The position numbers and the translations under genes were made by a program. From Adiantum capillus-veneris (lineage: Eukaryota; Streptophyta; Polypodiopsida; Polypodiales; Pteridaceae), in NCBI GenBank assembly GCA_014529385.2, contig CM043969.1:26055946-26119945 (forward strand): a stretch of 64,000 nt of DNA. The letters run 5' to 3'. Within the stretch, counting starts at the first letter, position 1. Every line of letters starts with the position of its first letter. Below the pieces are notes generated by a model that had not been told where the DNA came from, searched no databases, and was given only the letters and a program-made list of their open reading frames with translations. Below are positions 35,739 through 46,620 of the stretch, in pieces.

Positions 35739-38302
35739 TGTCGGGAATTAAATGTGTGAAAGGTGATCCGGGAAGGCACCGGGCCCCTAGCTGTGAGAGG
35801 TGCGGGGGAAAAGAGATGCAGCATGCACAATTAACAAGACAAAGCTCAAAACAAACGGTACTCTTAATTCTAATTAATCCACAATAGTCATCATTAATCA
35901 ATCGTTAATGGAGGCATAATGCTTCTTCCAAGATAAAACCTGGCTCAGTCCGGGTGCTAACAAGAAATTATCAATGACCTACTTAATACTGCCTTCTACT
36001 TCTTCCCGTTATGGCTTAGGAACTTTCTCTTCCACTGGACATTTGATTTGTCTTCCAGAATTGAATGGGTTTAGGCTCGGCTAATGGTTTAAGATTAGGC
36101 TCAGAGATTAAGCCGCTTGGCTAATGAAATCCAAGATTATGGCCTAAAGGTCTTAAGATTATCCGGTTAAGGTTTTGATAGCTTATGATAGCGAGATTAG
36201 GATTATGATGTCTTGTGGCTTGAGGTTCGAGAAGCTTGGCTTAGAGAGCTTGGGGAAACATTGATTAGCGAGCTTAAACTCAAGAGCTTTAGATTAGGAT
36301 GGCTTGAGGAGATTAGCTTTAAGCTTATGAGGAGGATTAGATTAAGAGCCTCGAGCTTATGAGGATGATTAGAGCTCACGATAATGAGGAGGAGGCTCCC
36401 GTATCCAAGCTTATGATAATAAGAGCTTAGGTTCCCTTCCCCGAAGAGAGATAGAGAGAGCTTACTTGTGATGATGATGATAAGAGCTTCCGAGCTTTTC
36501 CCTCCAAAGAGCTTTTCCTTATGAATGATGATGAGAGATCCCTCTTCCACGACCTTCCTTTTGAGAGAGGAACTCAACCCCCTGATGATGAAGAGAAGGC
36601 TTCCGAGCTTCAGGAGTTTGAGATACGTAGCAGAGGTTAGGAGGATTAGCTTAAGAGCCTCGAGCTTACGAGGTGGATTAGCTTAATGGCTTTAAGGTAT
36701 GAGGAGGAGGAGAACTCCCGATGATGAGAGATATCTCTGATGAAGAGCCCCATCACACGTCCTTCCTTCCTTTTGAGAGAGCAACTCAACCCCCTGATGA
36801 TGAAGAGAAGGCTTCCGAGCTTAAGGAGTTTGAGATACGTAGCGGAGGTTAGGAGGATTAGCTTAAGAGCCTCGAGCTTATGAGGTGGATTAGCTTAATG
36901 GCTTTAAGGTATGAGGAGGAGGAGAACTCCCCATGATGAGAGAGATCTGTGATGAAGAGCCCCATCACACGTCCTTCCTTCCTTTTTATTGCATGGTGAA
37001 AAAGCACTTTTCTATTCCCGGCATCCCATTAGCGATATCGCTAATGGGAAGGGGCTCTTGATGACGTGGCAGGCCAAGATTTGAGTGGCGCAAAAACTTG
37101 CGGGAGTAGGGCCGAAAACCATCGCCAGGAGATCCTTAGAAGAATTTGTTTCTGCAGCGAGGTCGGCCGAGCTCCACACAGCCTGACGCGACCGCTTCTT
37201 CTCCTTCTTGCTATCTGCGCCCCTGCCGGCACGCCATACGTTTTTTTTTTTTGACATGGCTTCACACCCTTTACAATTAGGGTGGCCATTAGCTTAAGTG
37301 GGCGGGCGGCCATTAAGTTGTGGCCCTTGGGCGGCTGGCCTTAATGGGCTTGCTAGGTCACCATATCTGGTACACATGCCGGTCAAGCAACGCTTGCAAG
37401 TAGAAGGCATCACAAATCCATCCTCAGAAATATCAATAAGCTGATAATCAACCTTTAGCTGAGTTTAAAGCAATGCTAAGCTTTTCCATTGCCGGCCTTG
37501 GGGCACTGTAAGGGATGACATGCCGGCCCCATAGCCCTTGGGTGCATAAATATCGGGCAAGCGTCGTCAAGCACAACATCTTCTTCAGTCACCATCGATT
37601 AGCAATATCACCATGAATTTTGATGTCATAAAAAATCTTCAATAGTGCCACATGCCTGCAAGAAACAAGTGTAAGTGATTTCTTTTGGAGAGTTGACCTG
37701 TCAAGGCTAGGCATATTATAAAAAATGCTTCCGCATCGGCCCACATTTGGCATACACATCGGGCACCACACTGCTTTAAGCCAGATGAATTTGACTGATC
37801 AGGGCAACCAGGGCGGTTCGAACCCGGCCCCCGACGATACTTAAATTGGCCATATCTTGCCACCCGAAATCCCGATCACCAATCTGAAAAGACCGACTCG
37901 CTCCAGAAATTTAGCACTTCAGCCTGATGCATTCATTCCAGTTTTTTCCCTTCAACTGCAGTTGCCCAATCCGGTATAGATCTGCTACTGATGCAACTTA
38001 AAATTGTCATAACTTCTTATGCGTAGCTCTGATTGACGAGCCGTAAAGACAGGCATGTAGAGCTTTTTCAGTACTTCAACTTGGATTAATAAAATCCCAG
38101 CTATGATCACTTCAAGAATACTCGCTGATTAGCATTACCAGCACATTTTCTGACCCTTAGAGCAGCATCTGGCACACTTTTAGCTTAAAAATTGGCTTGT
38201 TAGCAAGCCCTTATAACTGCTGATTAATCTTGTAAGCTTCAAATAAACTTGATTGGATTTTCTTTGCTCATTTTCTTGTCATGGGAGCGGAGCAGCACGA
38301 CA
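35739..38302 (-). mobile_element. E3 5' LTR, full length
   Basis: On the plus strand it runs from TGTCGGGAATT to GCAGCACGACA, a TG..CA pair, and matches 31529-33077 over its right two thirds. 36060-36480 is rich in GATTAG and AGCTT words. 36559-36770 and 36771-36982 are a 212 bp tandem duplication absent from the other LTR. A perfect 24-base palindrome lies at 37025-37048. At over 2.5 kb it is a long LTR. Confidence 0.75.
36559..36982. repeat. 212 bp tandem duplication inside E3 5' LTR
   Basis: Two copies starting TTTTGAGAGAG, each with ACTCAACCCCCTGATGATGA, GAGCCTCGAGCTTA and CCCCATCACACGTCC. The 3' LTR carries one copy, so the duplication arose after, or was lost after, the insertion that made the LTRs identical. 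Confidence 0.85.
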
Positions 38303-38469
38303 CCGGAATGCTTGAGATGAAGGACGCTAAAGGGAAGTCCATATTCTACGACATGAGGACTGGTAAGCAACGCAACATGATCTTGGAGGCTTCAGAAGAT
38401 GAGTTCACCAGTGACTATTCGTCTACCTCAAGAGAAGAGACAACCACCACCAGCGGTTGTAACCTGTAA
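38303..38469 (+). pseudogene. Coding fragment after E3, possibly R1 continuation
   Basis: An open plus frame continuing past the LTR end reads TGMLEMKDAKGKSIFYDMRT then EASEDEFTSDYSSTSREE and stops at 38469. Charged, Gag-Pro-linker-like composition and its place right behind E3 suggest it is R1 sequence displaced by the insertion. No catalytic motif. The ATG at 38281 lies in the LTR and is not a native start. Confidence 0.4.
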
Positions 38470-38524
38470 TCTACAACCTGCAACCTGTAATCCCGAATCT
38501 CGAAGCAGATGGTACTCGAAGAAG

Positions 38525-38543
38525 ATCCTCCATGGGGGCGCCA
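38525..38543 (-). other. Primer binding site candidate of a minus-strand element
   Basis: The minus strand reads TGGCGCCCCCATGGAGGAT six bases inside a TG end at 38550 (TGTGAGCGGG on plus). It resembles the R-family PBS TGGTGCCCCCAYTGAGGAGG. Only about 70 bases of possible internal region remain beyond it before other coding sequence. Confidence 0.4.
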
Positions 38544-38549
38544 AAAGAA

Positions 38550-39480
38550 TGTGAGCGGGATGGAAACACATAGAACACCTCTATAACAACCCGACACACA
38601 CTCTTGGGAAGATACAAACACACACTATGGGGCACCACTCGGCTTACACAACACACCTATGGAGAGAGAGGAGAGAGACTATCTGTTTGCCCACTCCACA
38701 CAGAGACACACACATACACACACACACCCAAACATTTAGCTCAAAAGAGGAGAATTTCTGATGTTTAGATACAAACGAGCTTGGGCCAACACCAATGGGG
38801 CAAATAGCTCACACAATATGGGTAAAATAAGCCAGATACAATCACAAACTGGAGCACAAACTTCGCTCAATAAGAGAAACTTACACAGCCAAAACAGCAG
38901 AAAAAGAGGGAGGAATTTGGCAAAATGGACAGCGCCACCATGGTCGGAACGGCCCAAAACCCTTGTCTACAATGTCAAAGTGCTCAAATCCGACCTCGGA
39001 TGAGCAGTTTACGGCCAAAACAGGCTCCAAAAACCCCAAAAACACACCTGCGGCTGTTCCTCCTCTCTTCTCCACGTTTTTTTTGGTCTTCTCTATGTTT
39101 TTTCATTTCCCACACTTAGCTTTATCACTTGGGCACCCTTGGCCTTTTAATGACCTCAAACGGACCCCGAACAGGCCAAAAACTGACCTCGCAGTGCATA
39201 GTTGTCACCTTTTTGCATCATCCGCACACCTGGCACTCAACATTTTTCAATAATGCATCCCGCAACCACGTGAAGTATCCCCAAAAAGTGGTCCTCATGA
39301 TGACCTTTCTGCATAAGTATCACAAGAAAACACCCACGTCGTGTCCGTACTTCTCCGCGTGCAAGTACTGACCCCATTCGACGTCCTGACGCCACTAGAT
39401 GCCATCTGACGCACCTGCTTGCCTCATGTCGTCGGCCCGCGGATAGCTTCCTCGAGAAGTTTTACGCGCTACCAACTCCT
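38550..39480 (-). mobile_element. Possible LTR next to the 38525 PBS (right boundary unknown)
   Basis: Starts TGTGAGCGGGATGG beside the PBS candidate. Holds scattered CA runs (38700-38730) and no coding signature. No partner copy is visible in the window, and the far boundary near 39480 is only where the next LTR region could begin. Confidence 0.3.
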
Positions 39481-39883
39481 CCTTATTGTAGAAAAAACAC
39501 ACTGGTAATGGTATAGTGAAAATCGTTGCACTATGTACACCCTGTCCTACCTGTACACACATGGGCCCCACGTAACCACCTGGCTATGGAAATTGGGCAA
39601 TCCTTTATTCGATGCACCATGCATGTGTATGTACATATGCGCAATCCCTTGCTCCAAAAAACTCCTGACAGCGGCTGTAGTGAAGACTCCTCAAAGCTTG
39701 GCGATGGCGAATGTGTAATAGCAGGGAGACATCGCGCATGATATTTATGAGGAAGAATGCTCACTTTCCTTACATGTTTGCGCCATAAAAGCTCCACTAC
39801 TTACCATTCTTAGAGTTTTCTGCACCATCGGCAATGTGCAAGTCTCTCTTTATGCGAGAATCTATAATACAAAAGCCTATTGG

Positions 39884-39909
39884 AGGGGGGACTGTGGAGG
39901 GGGGACCGC
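39884..39909 (+). other. Doubled polypurine-like tract
   Basis: TTGGAGGGGGGACTGT is followed at once by a second GGAGGGGGGAC. A polypurine tract followed by TG normally marks the start of a 3' LTR, here TGTGGAGGGG at about 39895. Confidence 0.4.
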
Positions 39910-39932
39910 ACTCAAATGTTGTCAAGTTCTCT

Positions 39933-40012
<80 letters not shown>

Positions 40013-40170
40013 CAAAAGTATTGTTCATGCCAAGTTAATTAAGTATAGTGGTTATGTTGTTACCTCTAATTAACTTCACCCTCTATGTTCTCAAAGTAGT
40101 CTCAAAAAAATGATCTCTTTAATTCTCTTAGTTTCGCTATTCTCAAAGTTCATGGGCCATTTCCACTACA
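39895..40170 (+). mobile_element. Short LTR followed by a tRNA-iMet type PBS
   Basis: Runs from TGTGGAGGGG to TTTCCACTACA, about 276 bases, ending directly before TTGGTATCAGAGC. It contains a CT microsatellite at 39936-40010. The PBS shows it acts as a 5' LTR; the purine tract on its left would fit a 3' LTR, so it may have belonged to tandem elements. The start is inferred; a longer LTR beginning near 39487 is possible. Confidence 0.45.
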
Positions 40171-40171
40171 T

Positions 40172-40183
40172 TGGTATCAGAGC
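40172..40183 (+). other. Primer binding site, initiator tRNA-Met type
   Basis: TGGTATCAGAGC is the standard plant LTR-retrotransposon sequence complementary to the 3' end of initiator tRNA-Met. It lies one base after the LTR end CTACA. What follows is not this element's gag but the stop codon of an antisense pol gene (G3). Confidence 0.75.
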
Positions 40184-41264
40184 TATTGGCATTGGCTTCT
40201 ACTTCCCATGTTCCCTTTAATGATTATCACTGGCCCTTTTCCCCATAAAAAATGGTACTGACTCTGACACTTTACTAACTCTGACACTAACACTATTTTG
40301 TCATGCTGAGACTTTTCTAACACCTCAACTGGCTCTGGTACTCGTTGTATATGGAAGAGGTTCCGAATGGCTGGTTCTAAAGTTTCCTGACCATCAGTAA
40401 CCAGAATTCCAGTATCATCTTCTTGGGAAGTCTTTTTCTCATTAGAGTAATATAGCTTGATTTCGGCCCCATTATAAACACCTGGCAACAATAATCCAGA
40501 TAAATCCTTCAACCTTATTGTGCCATTGGAAAACACCCAGTCCACTTCATATGGACCAACCCAATCTATCTTTAAGTTTGGCTTATTCGGGCCCAGTTTG
40601 GATTGATAGAGGAAAACCAAGTTGCCCTTCTGGAATTCTCTAACTTTGATTCTCCTATCATGCCAGTGCTTCCTTCTTTGCTAAACAATCTCCTGTTCCA
40701 GCATAGCTCATTGTCTTAACTCATCCAACTGTGTTAGTTCCTCTAGTCTCTGTTTAATATTGTGATTAAAATCCAATCCATATTCAACTACCATCCTGAG
40801 ACCGGGAATCATGAATTCCATAGGCACTACAGCTTCAGTACCATATACCATTCTAAACGGTGTTAGTCCAGTGGTGACTTTATAAGGTGTCATGTAGGTC
40901 TAGAGAGCAGTCTGGAGCTTAAAATCCCACTGGTGTGGCTCCTTCTACACAATCTTGGTAAGAATGTTCTTGATGGTTTTGTTACTACTTTCAGCTTTTC
41001 CATTACATTTGGGATAATATGGCGTTGACTTCTTGTGCATTTCCATCAGAATATCCATAGTATCATTAATAAAGTGTGTCCCTTGATCAGACACAATCTC
41101 CACAGGGCATCCATAACAAAGGATATATTTTCAAATAAGAATACAGTAGTGGACTTTGCAGTGTTATCTGGAAGATCTTTGGCCTCTAGCCATTTGGTGA
41201 CATAACAAGTGGCCATCAATATATACCAGTTCTTCCTAGGAGTAATTTCCTTGAATGGACCCAT
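40183..41264 (-). pseudogene. G3 integrase catalytic and C-terminal domains
   Basis: Minus strand. At about 41275-41046: DFMGPFKEITPRKNW with the first catalytic Asp (a stop precedes it), then VTKWLEAKDLPDNTA. About 41040-40930 shows YYPKCNGKAESSNKTIKN with the catalytic Glu. 40893-40708 contains ATTGLTPFRMVYGTEAVVP-like sequence (VTTGLTPFRMVYGTEAVV). The 145-codon frame 40620-40183 is the C-terminal domain (LGPNKPNLKIDWVGPYEVDW). Stops and shifts inactivate it. Its last codons run into the PBS of the opposite-strand LTR. Confidence 0.75.
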
Positions 41265-41270
41265 GAAGTC

Positions 41271-41579
41271 TCATTGCATAAATACTCCCAGTGGTTGAAC
41301 TAGAGTAAGTGGAGTCATATCTGTTGTTGTTGGTATGCCCATCCTCTGACATATATCACATGTTTTACAAAAACTTCTAACATCACATATCAGAGTTTTC
41401 CACCACAATCTAGCCTGTAAAATCTTCTTGTAAGTGATATCAGTGGAGAAATGTCCTCCAAAATCCCCATCGTGTGCTTCGGAAATAACGTGCATCCTTC
41501 CTTTCATCGGCACACACCTTCGAAGAATTCCATCTACTCCCAATCTATAGAACAAACCTCCGATGATGGTGAACTTCAA
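41271..41579 (-). pseudogene. G3 integrase zinc-binding domain
   Basis: The frame reads GLFYRLGVDGILRRCVP, then HDGDFGGHFS and CKTCDICQ: the two His and two Cys of the HHCC module are all present. It directly precedes the catalytic core. The frame ends in a stop just before the first catalytic Asp. Confidence 0.75.
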
Positions 41580-41736
41580 ACTCTTAATAATCAGAGCCTT
41601 CTTCTGATTTTGAATCTAGTTGTTTGGGAATCCTCCTTTGAAAGGAACGATATACATCAGACCATTCTGGATCTGTGTTTTCATCTATTGTCATCTGGTA
41701 CAAATTTGCATCCACTGGCTCATCTCTCAAGGATAA

Positions 41737-42366
41737 TTATGAATAACCATCAGTGCTTCTAGAGAGGAAATCAGCTCCACAATGGGATTTATTGGGCTTA
41801 TGAAATATACAGAATTCAAATTCCATCAAAAACATCATCCATCTAATCAATTGGCCTTGAATAATAACTTCGTTGAGCAAAAATAATAATGCTTGATGAT
41901 CCACATAAAAATGAAATAGCTTGCCCAACGAATAATGTCAAAACTTAGTGGCACTAAAAACCATTTCTAAAGCTTCTCTCTCTGTAGTAGTGTATCCTTG
42001 TTTAGCCTGACTGAATATCCGACTAGAAAAATACACTGGATAGTCAGTCCTCCCTTCTGGTGGAGCCAAGATTGCTCCCATTGCCAATCCTGATGCATCG
42101 CCATGCACATGGAAAATCACTTCCCAATCAGGTTATTGGAGTACTGGCTTACTGATAATGGCATTCTTTAAACATTGAAAACTCTCCTCACATTTAGCAA
42201 TCCAAATGAACTTGCTGGTTTTCTTTGTGAGCTCATACAAGAGTAATGCCTTAGAAGCAAACATATGAATAAATCTTCTATAAAAAATGATATATCCCAA
42301 GAATGAACTTAACTCTGATGTTGTGTGGGGTGCCTTGGCCCGCTGGACACTCCGGATCTTTATCAT
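41737..42366 (-). pseudogene. G3 RNase H region
   Basis: 42366-42133 is the RT connection (SSFLGYIIFYRRFIHMFAS). 42120-41938 begins the RNase H domain with IFHVHGDASGLAMGAILA and YTTTEREALEMVFS. 41928-41737 continues with FYVDHQALLFLLNE and NKSHCGADFLSR. Interrupted by stops between the three frames. Confidence 0.75.
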
Positions 42367-42532
42367 TGGCTATCTTTATGCCATTCTTGGACACTATATG
42401 TCCCAGTAGTTGTCCCTTCTAGACCAAAAAACAAATTTGAATGGGTTCAAATAGATCCTCTTTTTCTTACATCTTTGGAAGACCATTTTCAAAAATAATA
42501 AATGTTTTTTGTTTGTTGAAAATACAATGAAA

Positions 42533-43119
42533 TCATCCATAAATATGCAAGAAATTGGTGCTTTCACTGAATATTTCCATCATACACCGTTGGAACATTG
42601 TTAGAGCATTGCAAAGAACAAATGGCATGACCAAATACATGAATGCACCCCATTCAATAATAAAAGTGGTTTTACTCCGATCTTCAGGAGCAATCTTTAG
42701 CCGATTATAACCACTATAGCCATCCATGAAGCTAAACATTTCATGGCTGCAATTTCATCAAGAAGCATGTCTATAAAAAGTAATGGAAAAGGATCCTTGA
42801 TTGTTTGAGCATTCACCTTTAGATAATCCACACAAACCTTGAGCTTTCCATTCCTCTTGGGCACAACTACAATACAAAATAACCAGTCACTATTGGCTAC
42901 CTCTACGATGAATCCAGTCTTCAAAAGGTTGTCGATTTCTTCTTTGACCTTCTTGGCGTAATTTGGATTCATTCTGTACCATTGCAGACGCACTGGTCTG
43001 GCATCTGAATTTAGAGGTATTTTATGTTGACAGACCTCTAGATCTACACCTTTTAGATCGGTATGTTCCCATGCTTTTTCTTTCAATCTTGGGTTCAGAT
43101 GCTTGTTTACCTTGATCAT
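42533..43119 (-). pseudogene. G3 reverse transcriptase
   Basis: 43119-42697 shows the fingers: LLKTGFIVEVANSDW, VVVPKRNGKLKVCVDYLKVN. 42739-42533 shows FSFMDGYSGYNRLKIAPEDR (motif A Asp) and KTTFIIEWGAFMYLVMPFVL. The Y/F-x-D-D box reads FMDDFIVF in a shifted frame at about 42550-42520, so both catalytic Asp codons remain in the DNA though the frame is broken. Ty3/Gypsy RT converting element RNA to DNA. Confidence 0.8.
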
Positions 43120-43591
43120 CCAAGGATTTTCCTTAGAACCCAGATTCTACTCTTCGATTTCCTGATCATCTGGAAGCAACCAATTAGGCCCACCTCCCTT
43201 CCTTCCGGTTGACTCCTCAACATAATTCTAGGATGGTTCCTTGTAGTTTTGAACTATCATTCTGAGCTTCAAAAACTCTGTCAAAGTGCATCTCTTCAGT
43301 GGCCGCCGCTGGTGTACTGGAATCTACCAACTCTTCCTCGGATTCAACTGGTTTCTTTGGCCGTCCAATTAGCTAAACTAGTCTCTCCAGAATTCAGTTC
43401 AGTGAACTAATCTGGAAATTGCTTCCTTTGCTTTTCAGCGTGGTCCTTGTCAAATAATACTACATTCAGATCTATCTCAGCTAATGGAAAAATATTCATT
43501 ACCACCAGCATTCTCTCAATTTTCTTTACCCCATGTTTTTTAAAAACCTCCTCTGGCTGCAATGCCTTCCTCCAACTTTTGGTGTTGTTTG
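43120..43591 (-). pseudogene. G3 protease-RT linker, decayed
   Basis: Minus frame 43595-43407 contains KIERMLVVMNIFPLAEIDLN; the rest has stops. No catalytic motif. It occupies the usual spacer between protease and RT. Confidence 0.45.
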
Positions 43592-43925
43592 TCATGACCT
43601 GGATTCTTCTATGGAACCCTGTATTGTTAGAGTCTGATTGGCATAATCATGAACAGCCTGTGTCATTCGTAGCCATGGGCGTCCCAGTAGCATCCCATAT
43701 GCGCCTTGCACATCCAGAACTAAGAAACTAGCCTTGAACTTTTCTTTTTCCACTTTTATCCGCATATTTTTTATCATCTCAGTTGCTTGCACATCTTTGT
43801 GATCGGTCATCCGAATCTTGAATGGTGTTGGTTTCAAGTTTGTGATTCCCATTCTTTGCTGAACGTGTGCCCTCAAGATGTTGACACCTACCCCTCCATC
43901 GAGTATGACATCAAATAGTGGTTAC
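43592..43925 (-). pseudogene. G3 aspartic protease
   Basis: FDVILDGGVGVNIL near 43910-43870 matches the retropepsin active site in the D-G-G form known in some plant Gypsy lineages. AYGMLLGRPWLRM near 43690 is the second signature. A stop lies just upstream of the active site. Confidence 0.7.
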
Positions 43926-45050
43926 CATTGTTTTCTGACTTTGTAGTCTACATGGATCACTGGCACTTTATTATCCCTGACAGCTGCAAGGTCAACTGCT
44001 CTATCGTCGTCTTTAGCCTTCCTCGTTGTTTGATGAATTTTGCTACTTTGGGAAAAGTTTTTCTGATGTCTTCTAATTCACTGTTAATTTCTGAATTCTT
44101 TCATAGATCTTTACATGTATTTCCTCTCTCTCTTGATCCGAGTTATCCTCAGAACTTGAGGAAACTGAACCATTTGCACAGTGCCAATTCTTCGCTCTGG
44201 TGTCATCTTTACCTTCTACACTGTTTCTTATTCCAGTTAGATCTGATTTGATATTTTCTAGATTCTCCACCAGTCCTTGGATTGCAGCCAGCATGGTCTC
44301 AAAAATTCTAGATCCTAATTGATCTGACTGTCTTTTCTCAAAAGATTGGGCTGGTATCTTTTGAATGACTCGAGCCTCAGAACTTTTTAAACTGCTCTGG
44401 TAGCTTCTTTGCTAGATCTTTGGTGATCTTAGCCGCCAGTTCTCTTTGCTCCTGCCATTCATCGACTACCTTCTCTTTGCCCTTTGCCTTCCATACCTCT
44501 CTCTACTGAGTCCATTTGCTAGTTTCAGCATTGATTGGTTTTACCGGCTCATCTAGGATGTCCTCAATGACTACCCCTTTACTACATGTAGCTACTCTTA
44601 CTGGAACTGGCTCTGGGACTTTCATCTCACTAGCCACAGTAGTGGGCGCCTCTAGAAATTGAGCCGCAAAATGCCCATACTTGCCACAAGTGTAACAATT
44701 CAGGCTTCGGTTTTGAAAGTTACCACGACCAAGCCCCAGCCAATACCTCCTTGATATCTATCGCGCCTAGTATGAGTGCCACTGGTACCTTGTTTCTCTT
44801 CTTAGGATACACTGGTTCTCTCTACTCTGGCTGGTTCAGCATTGGTAAATGCTACTTGTTGTGACTGGTGGGTCAACGCACGACATAACTCAACAAAGAC
44901 TTATTCTCTGAGAGTTATGAAATGCTGCGAATTATGGTCATAAACATCATTTGTAATAAGTAGCTAGTCTAGTTGCAGAAGCCGAGGTGCAATGGCACTT
45001 CCAGATTGTAAATACCAAGCCATTTGACCCTCAAACTCTATTTTAGGTTT
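43926..45050 (-). pseudogene. G3 gag with degenerate zinc knuckle
   Basis: Minus strand. Around 45040-44900: IEFEGQMAWYLQSGSAIAPR and a stop, then VELCRALTHQSQQVAF. The knuckle NCYTCGKYGHFAAQF is at about 44695-44655, with Phe where the last Cys should be. 44294-44073 is helical and acidic (MLAAIQGLVENLENIKSD). Gag appears truncated at its N-terminus where the L5 LTR begins near 45055. Confidence 0.65.
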
Positions 45051-45059
45051 AACCTAAGG

Positions 45060-45798
45060 TGACCTTAGTATATAAGGTACCTAGGCCATTTTTGTAGGAC
45101 AACTTTATCATAATCATAGTTTTAAGTTGTCGTCGATTGTGTGTGAGAGAGGAAGAGAGAGCGTGAGCTTCATCCTGGCGCTACTCCCCGCTCGTTCATC
45201 GCATTGTAAATCCAATTGCACCATTGAACTAGGCTCGACAAGAGCTACGCGACAATGCCAAGCATTCCTCGTGGAACGGAGCGAATGCGCTCGCACATCT
45301 ACAAGCTACTTGTGGTTGTAAGTATATCAAACGATGTCTATTTTCTACCTGCAAGTAGTCATTAGAACCATAGCAACATAAGCTACACATAGGTACTCAT
45401 AGATTTTAGTTTCGGATACTTTTAGAATTCAACTCTGTCTTAATACGCATTTTCTACAGACGAGTTTAGAGCTAGATTTTTGAGTGTAGAGGCTTAGGGA
45501 CATGTGTATCCTAGTGAGGGGATGGTGTTCCTTGAGTTTCATATGATTCTAACATGATTTGATGAGTTTCCTTCCATTTGTGTGTTGCGGCTTAGGTAGT
45601 GTGGTTGAGAGTAGTGAGACTCTAGGTTGTGGTTTAGTTGGCCTTCTAGAGTGTTGTATGAGTAGGATGGTATCAGCGTGACAAGCTAAAGAGATTTCCT
45701 CTATGTGCCTATCGTGTCATCTGTACCTTGATTAACATTATGTTGATCTAGGTTATGTTGCATGCACTTTATGGGTGGTGTGATTTGCTCCTGCAACA
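45060..45798 (+). mobile_element. L5 5' LTR (left end approximate)
   Basis: Begins after G3 coding sequence ends near 45050, has a TATA box TATATAAGG at 45069-45077, GC-rich transcribed-looking sequence at 45150-45300, and ends CCTGCAACA directly before a PBS. A TATA box so close to the left edge suggests the U3 part was lost. No partner LTR was recognised in the window. Confidence 0.5.
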
Positions 45799-45799
45799 T

Positions 45800-45818
45800 T
45801 GGCATCGTTGCCAGGGAT
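45800..45818 (+). other. L5 primer binding site
   Basis: TGGCATCGTTGCCAGGGAT matches 16 of 19 bases of the TGGCGCCGTTGCCGGGGAT type PBS common in plant Gypsy elements and attributed to tRNA-Asp. It sits one base after the LTR end ACA. Confidence 0.6.
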
Positions 45819-46620
45819 ACAAGGACTTAGGTAGGTATTCCTACTAACACTCCTGTGATGGTTTCTTATTTTAGTTTTGGCTAAAGAAAGCATTTTTCTT
45901 AAGTGGACCCAAAAGAGGTTATTCCAAGATTAAGTGGATAGCCAGGAAGCGTGTGTCTTGGCAAGGGTCTGCGACTAGGTAGATTTAGTTAGGATTTGTA
46001 GATTAGAGTAGTTGTTGGTGGTCGAGTGGTTTGTGAGGTGATAAAAGTGTTTGCTAGTCCGTGTGTGGCATTGAAGCGTTCTTCTACTCATAGATGCAAA
46101 ACCCCATATGATTTGTAGGAGTAGCTTTAGGTAAGTGATTTGATTCTGATCTAGAGCTAATCATCATTGATCTATTTGCTAAAGTGCTTATTTGCATTTG
46201 AAATCATTGAAAATTTTGCTTTTGAGAGTAAAAGTGCATTAAAAAGAGCTATGTTGACATGTTTTCATGACTGATTGGTGCTGAGTATATAAAAGAGCAT
46301 GTGCTAGGGACCTGTGTACAATATCTACAATTCTATAAACTTAGTTGTAAAGTCTCAAGGAGTATCTGGAGACCAAATTTGAAAAATATAACTACATCAG
46401 TGTGTTCAAAAGGTATCATTTACCCTAGGAAGACCTTGATTGGGGAGTTTTGGCATAGATTTGGGGACCAAAAGCCAAACTATAGAGTGGTTGTGACTGA
46501 AAAAGCCAAAACTTGTGTTTGTGAGCACTTTTCAGCTTTAAATTTTGTTGTAAACACATGTACATGTTGCTAATGATAAGGGGAACTTAGAATAGAAATA
46601 AATCTGAAATTTGAGACTGT
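45819..46620 (+). other. L5 leader, proximal part
   Basis: No coding signature except a 90-codon frame (46301-46573) without motifs, overlapping the start of the palindrome-containing repeat. Read as untranslated leader between PBS and palindrome array. Confidence 0.45.

Noticed and set aside
38281-38469. Start codon at 38281 for a 62-residue protein
   Set aside because: The ATG and first residues lie in the E3 LTR; the protein-like part begins after 38302, so this is a chance fusion.
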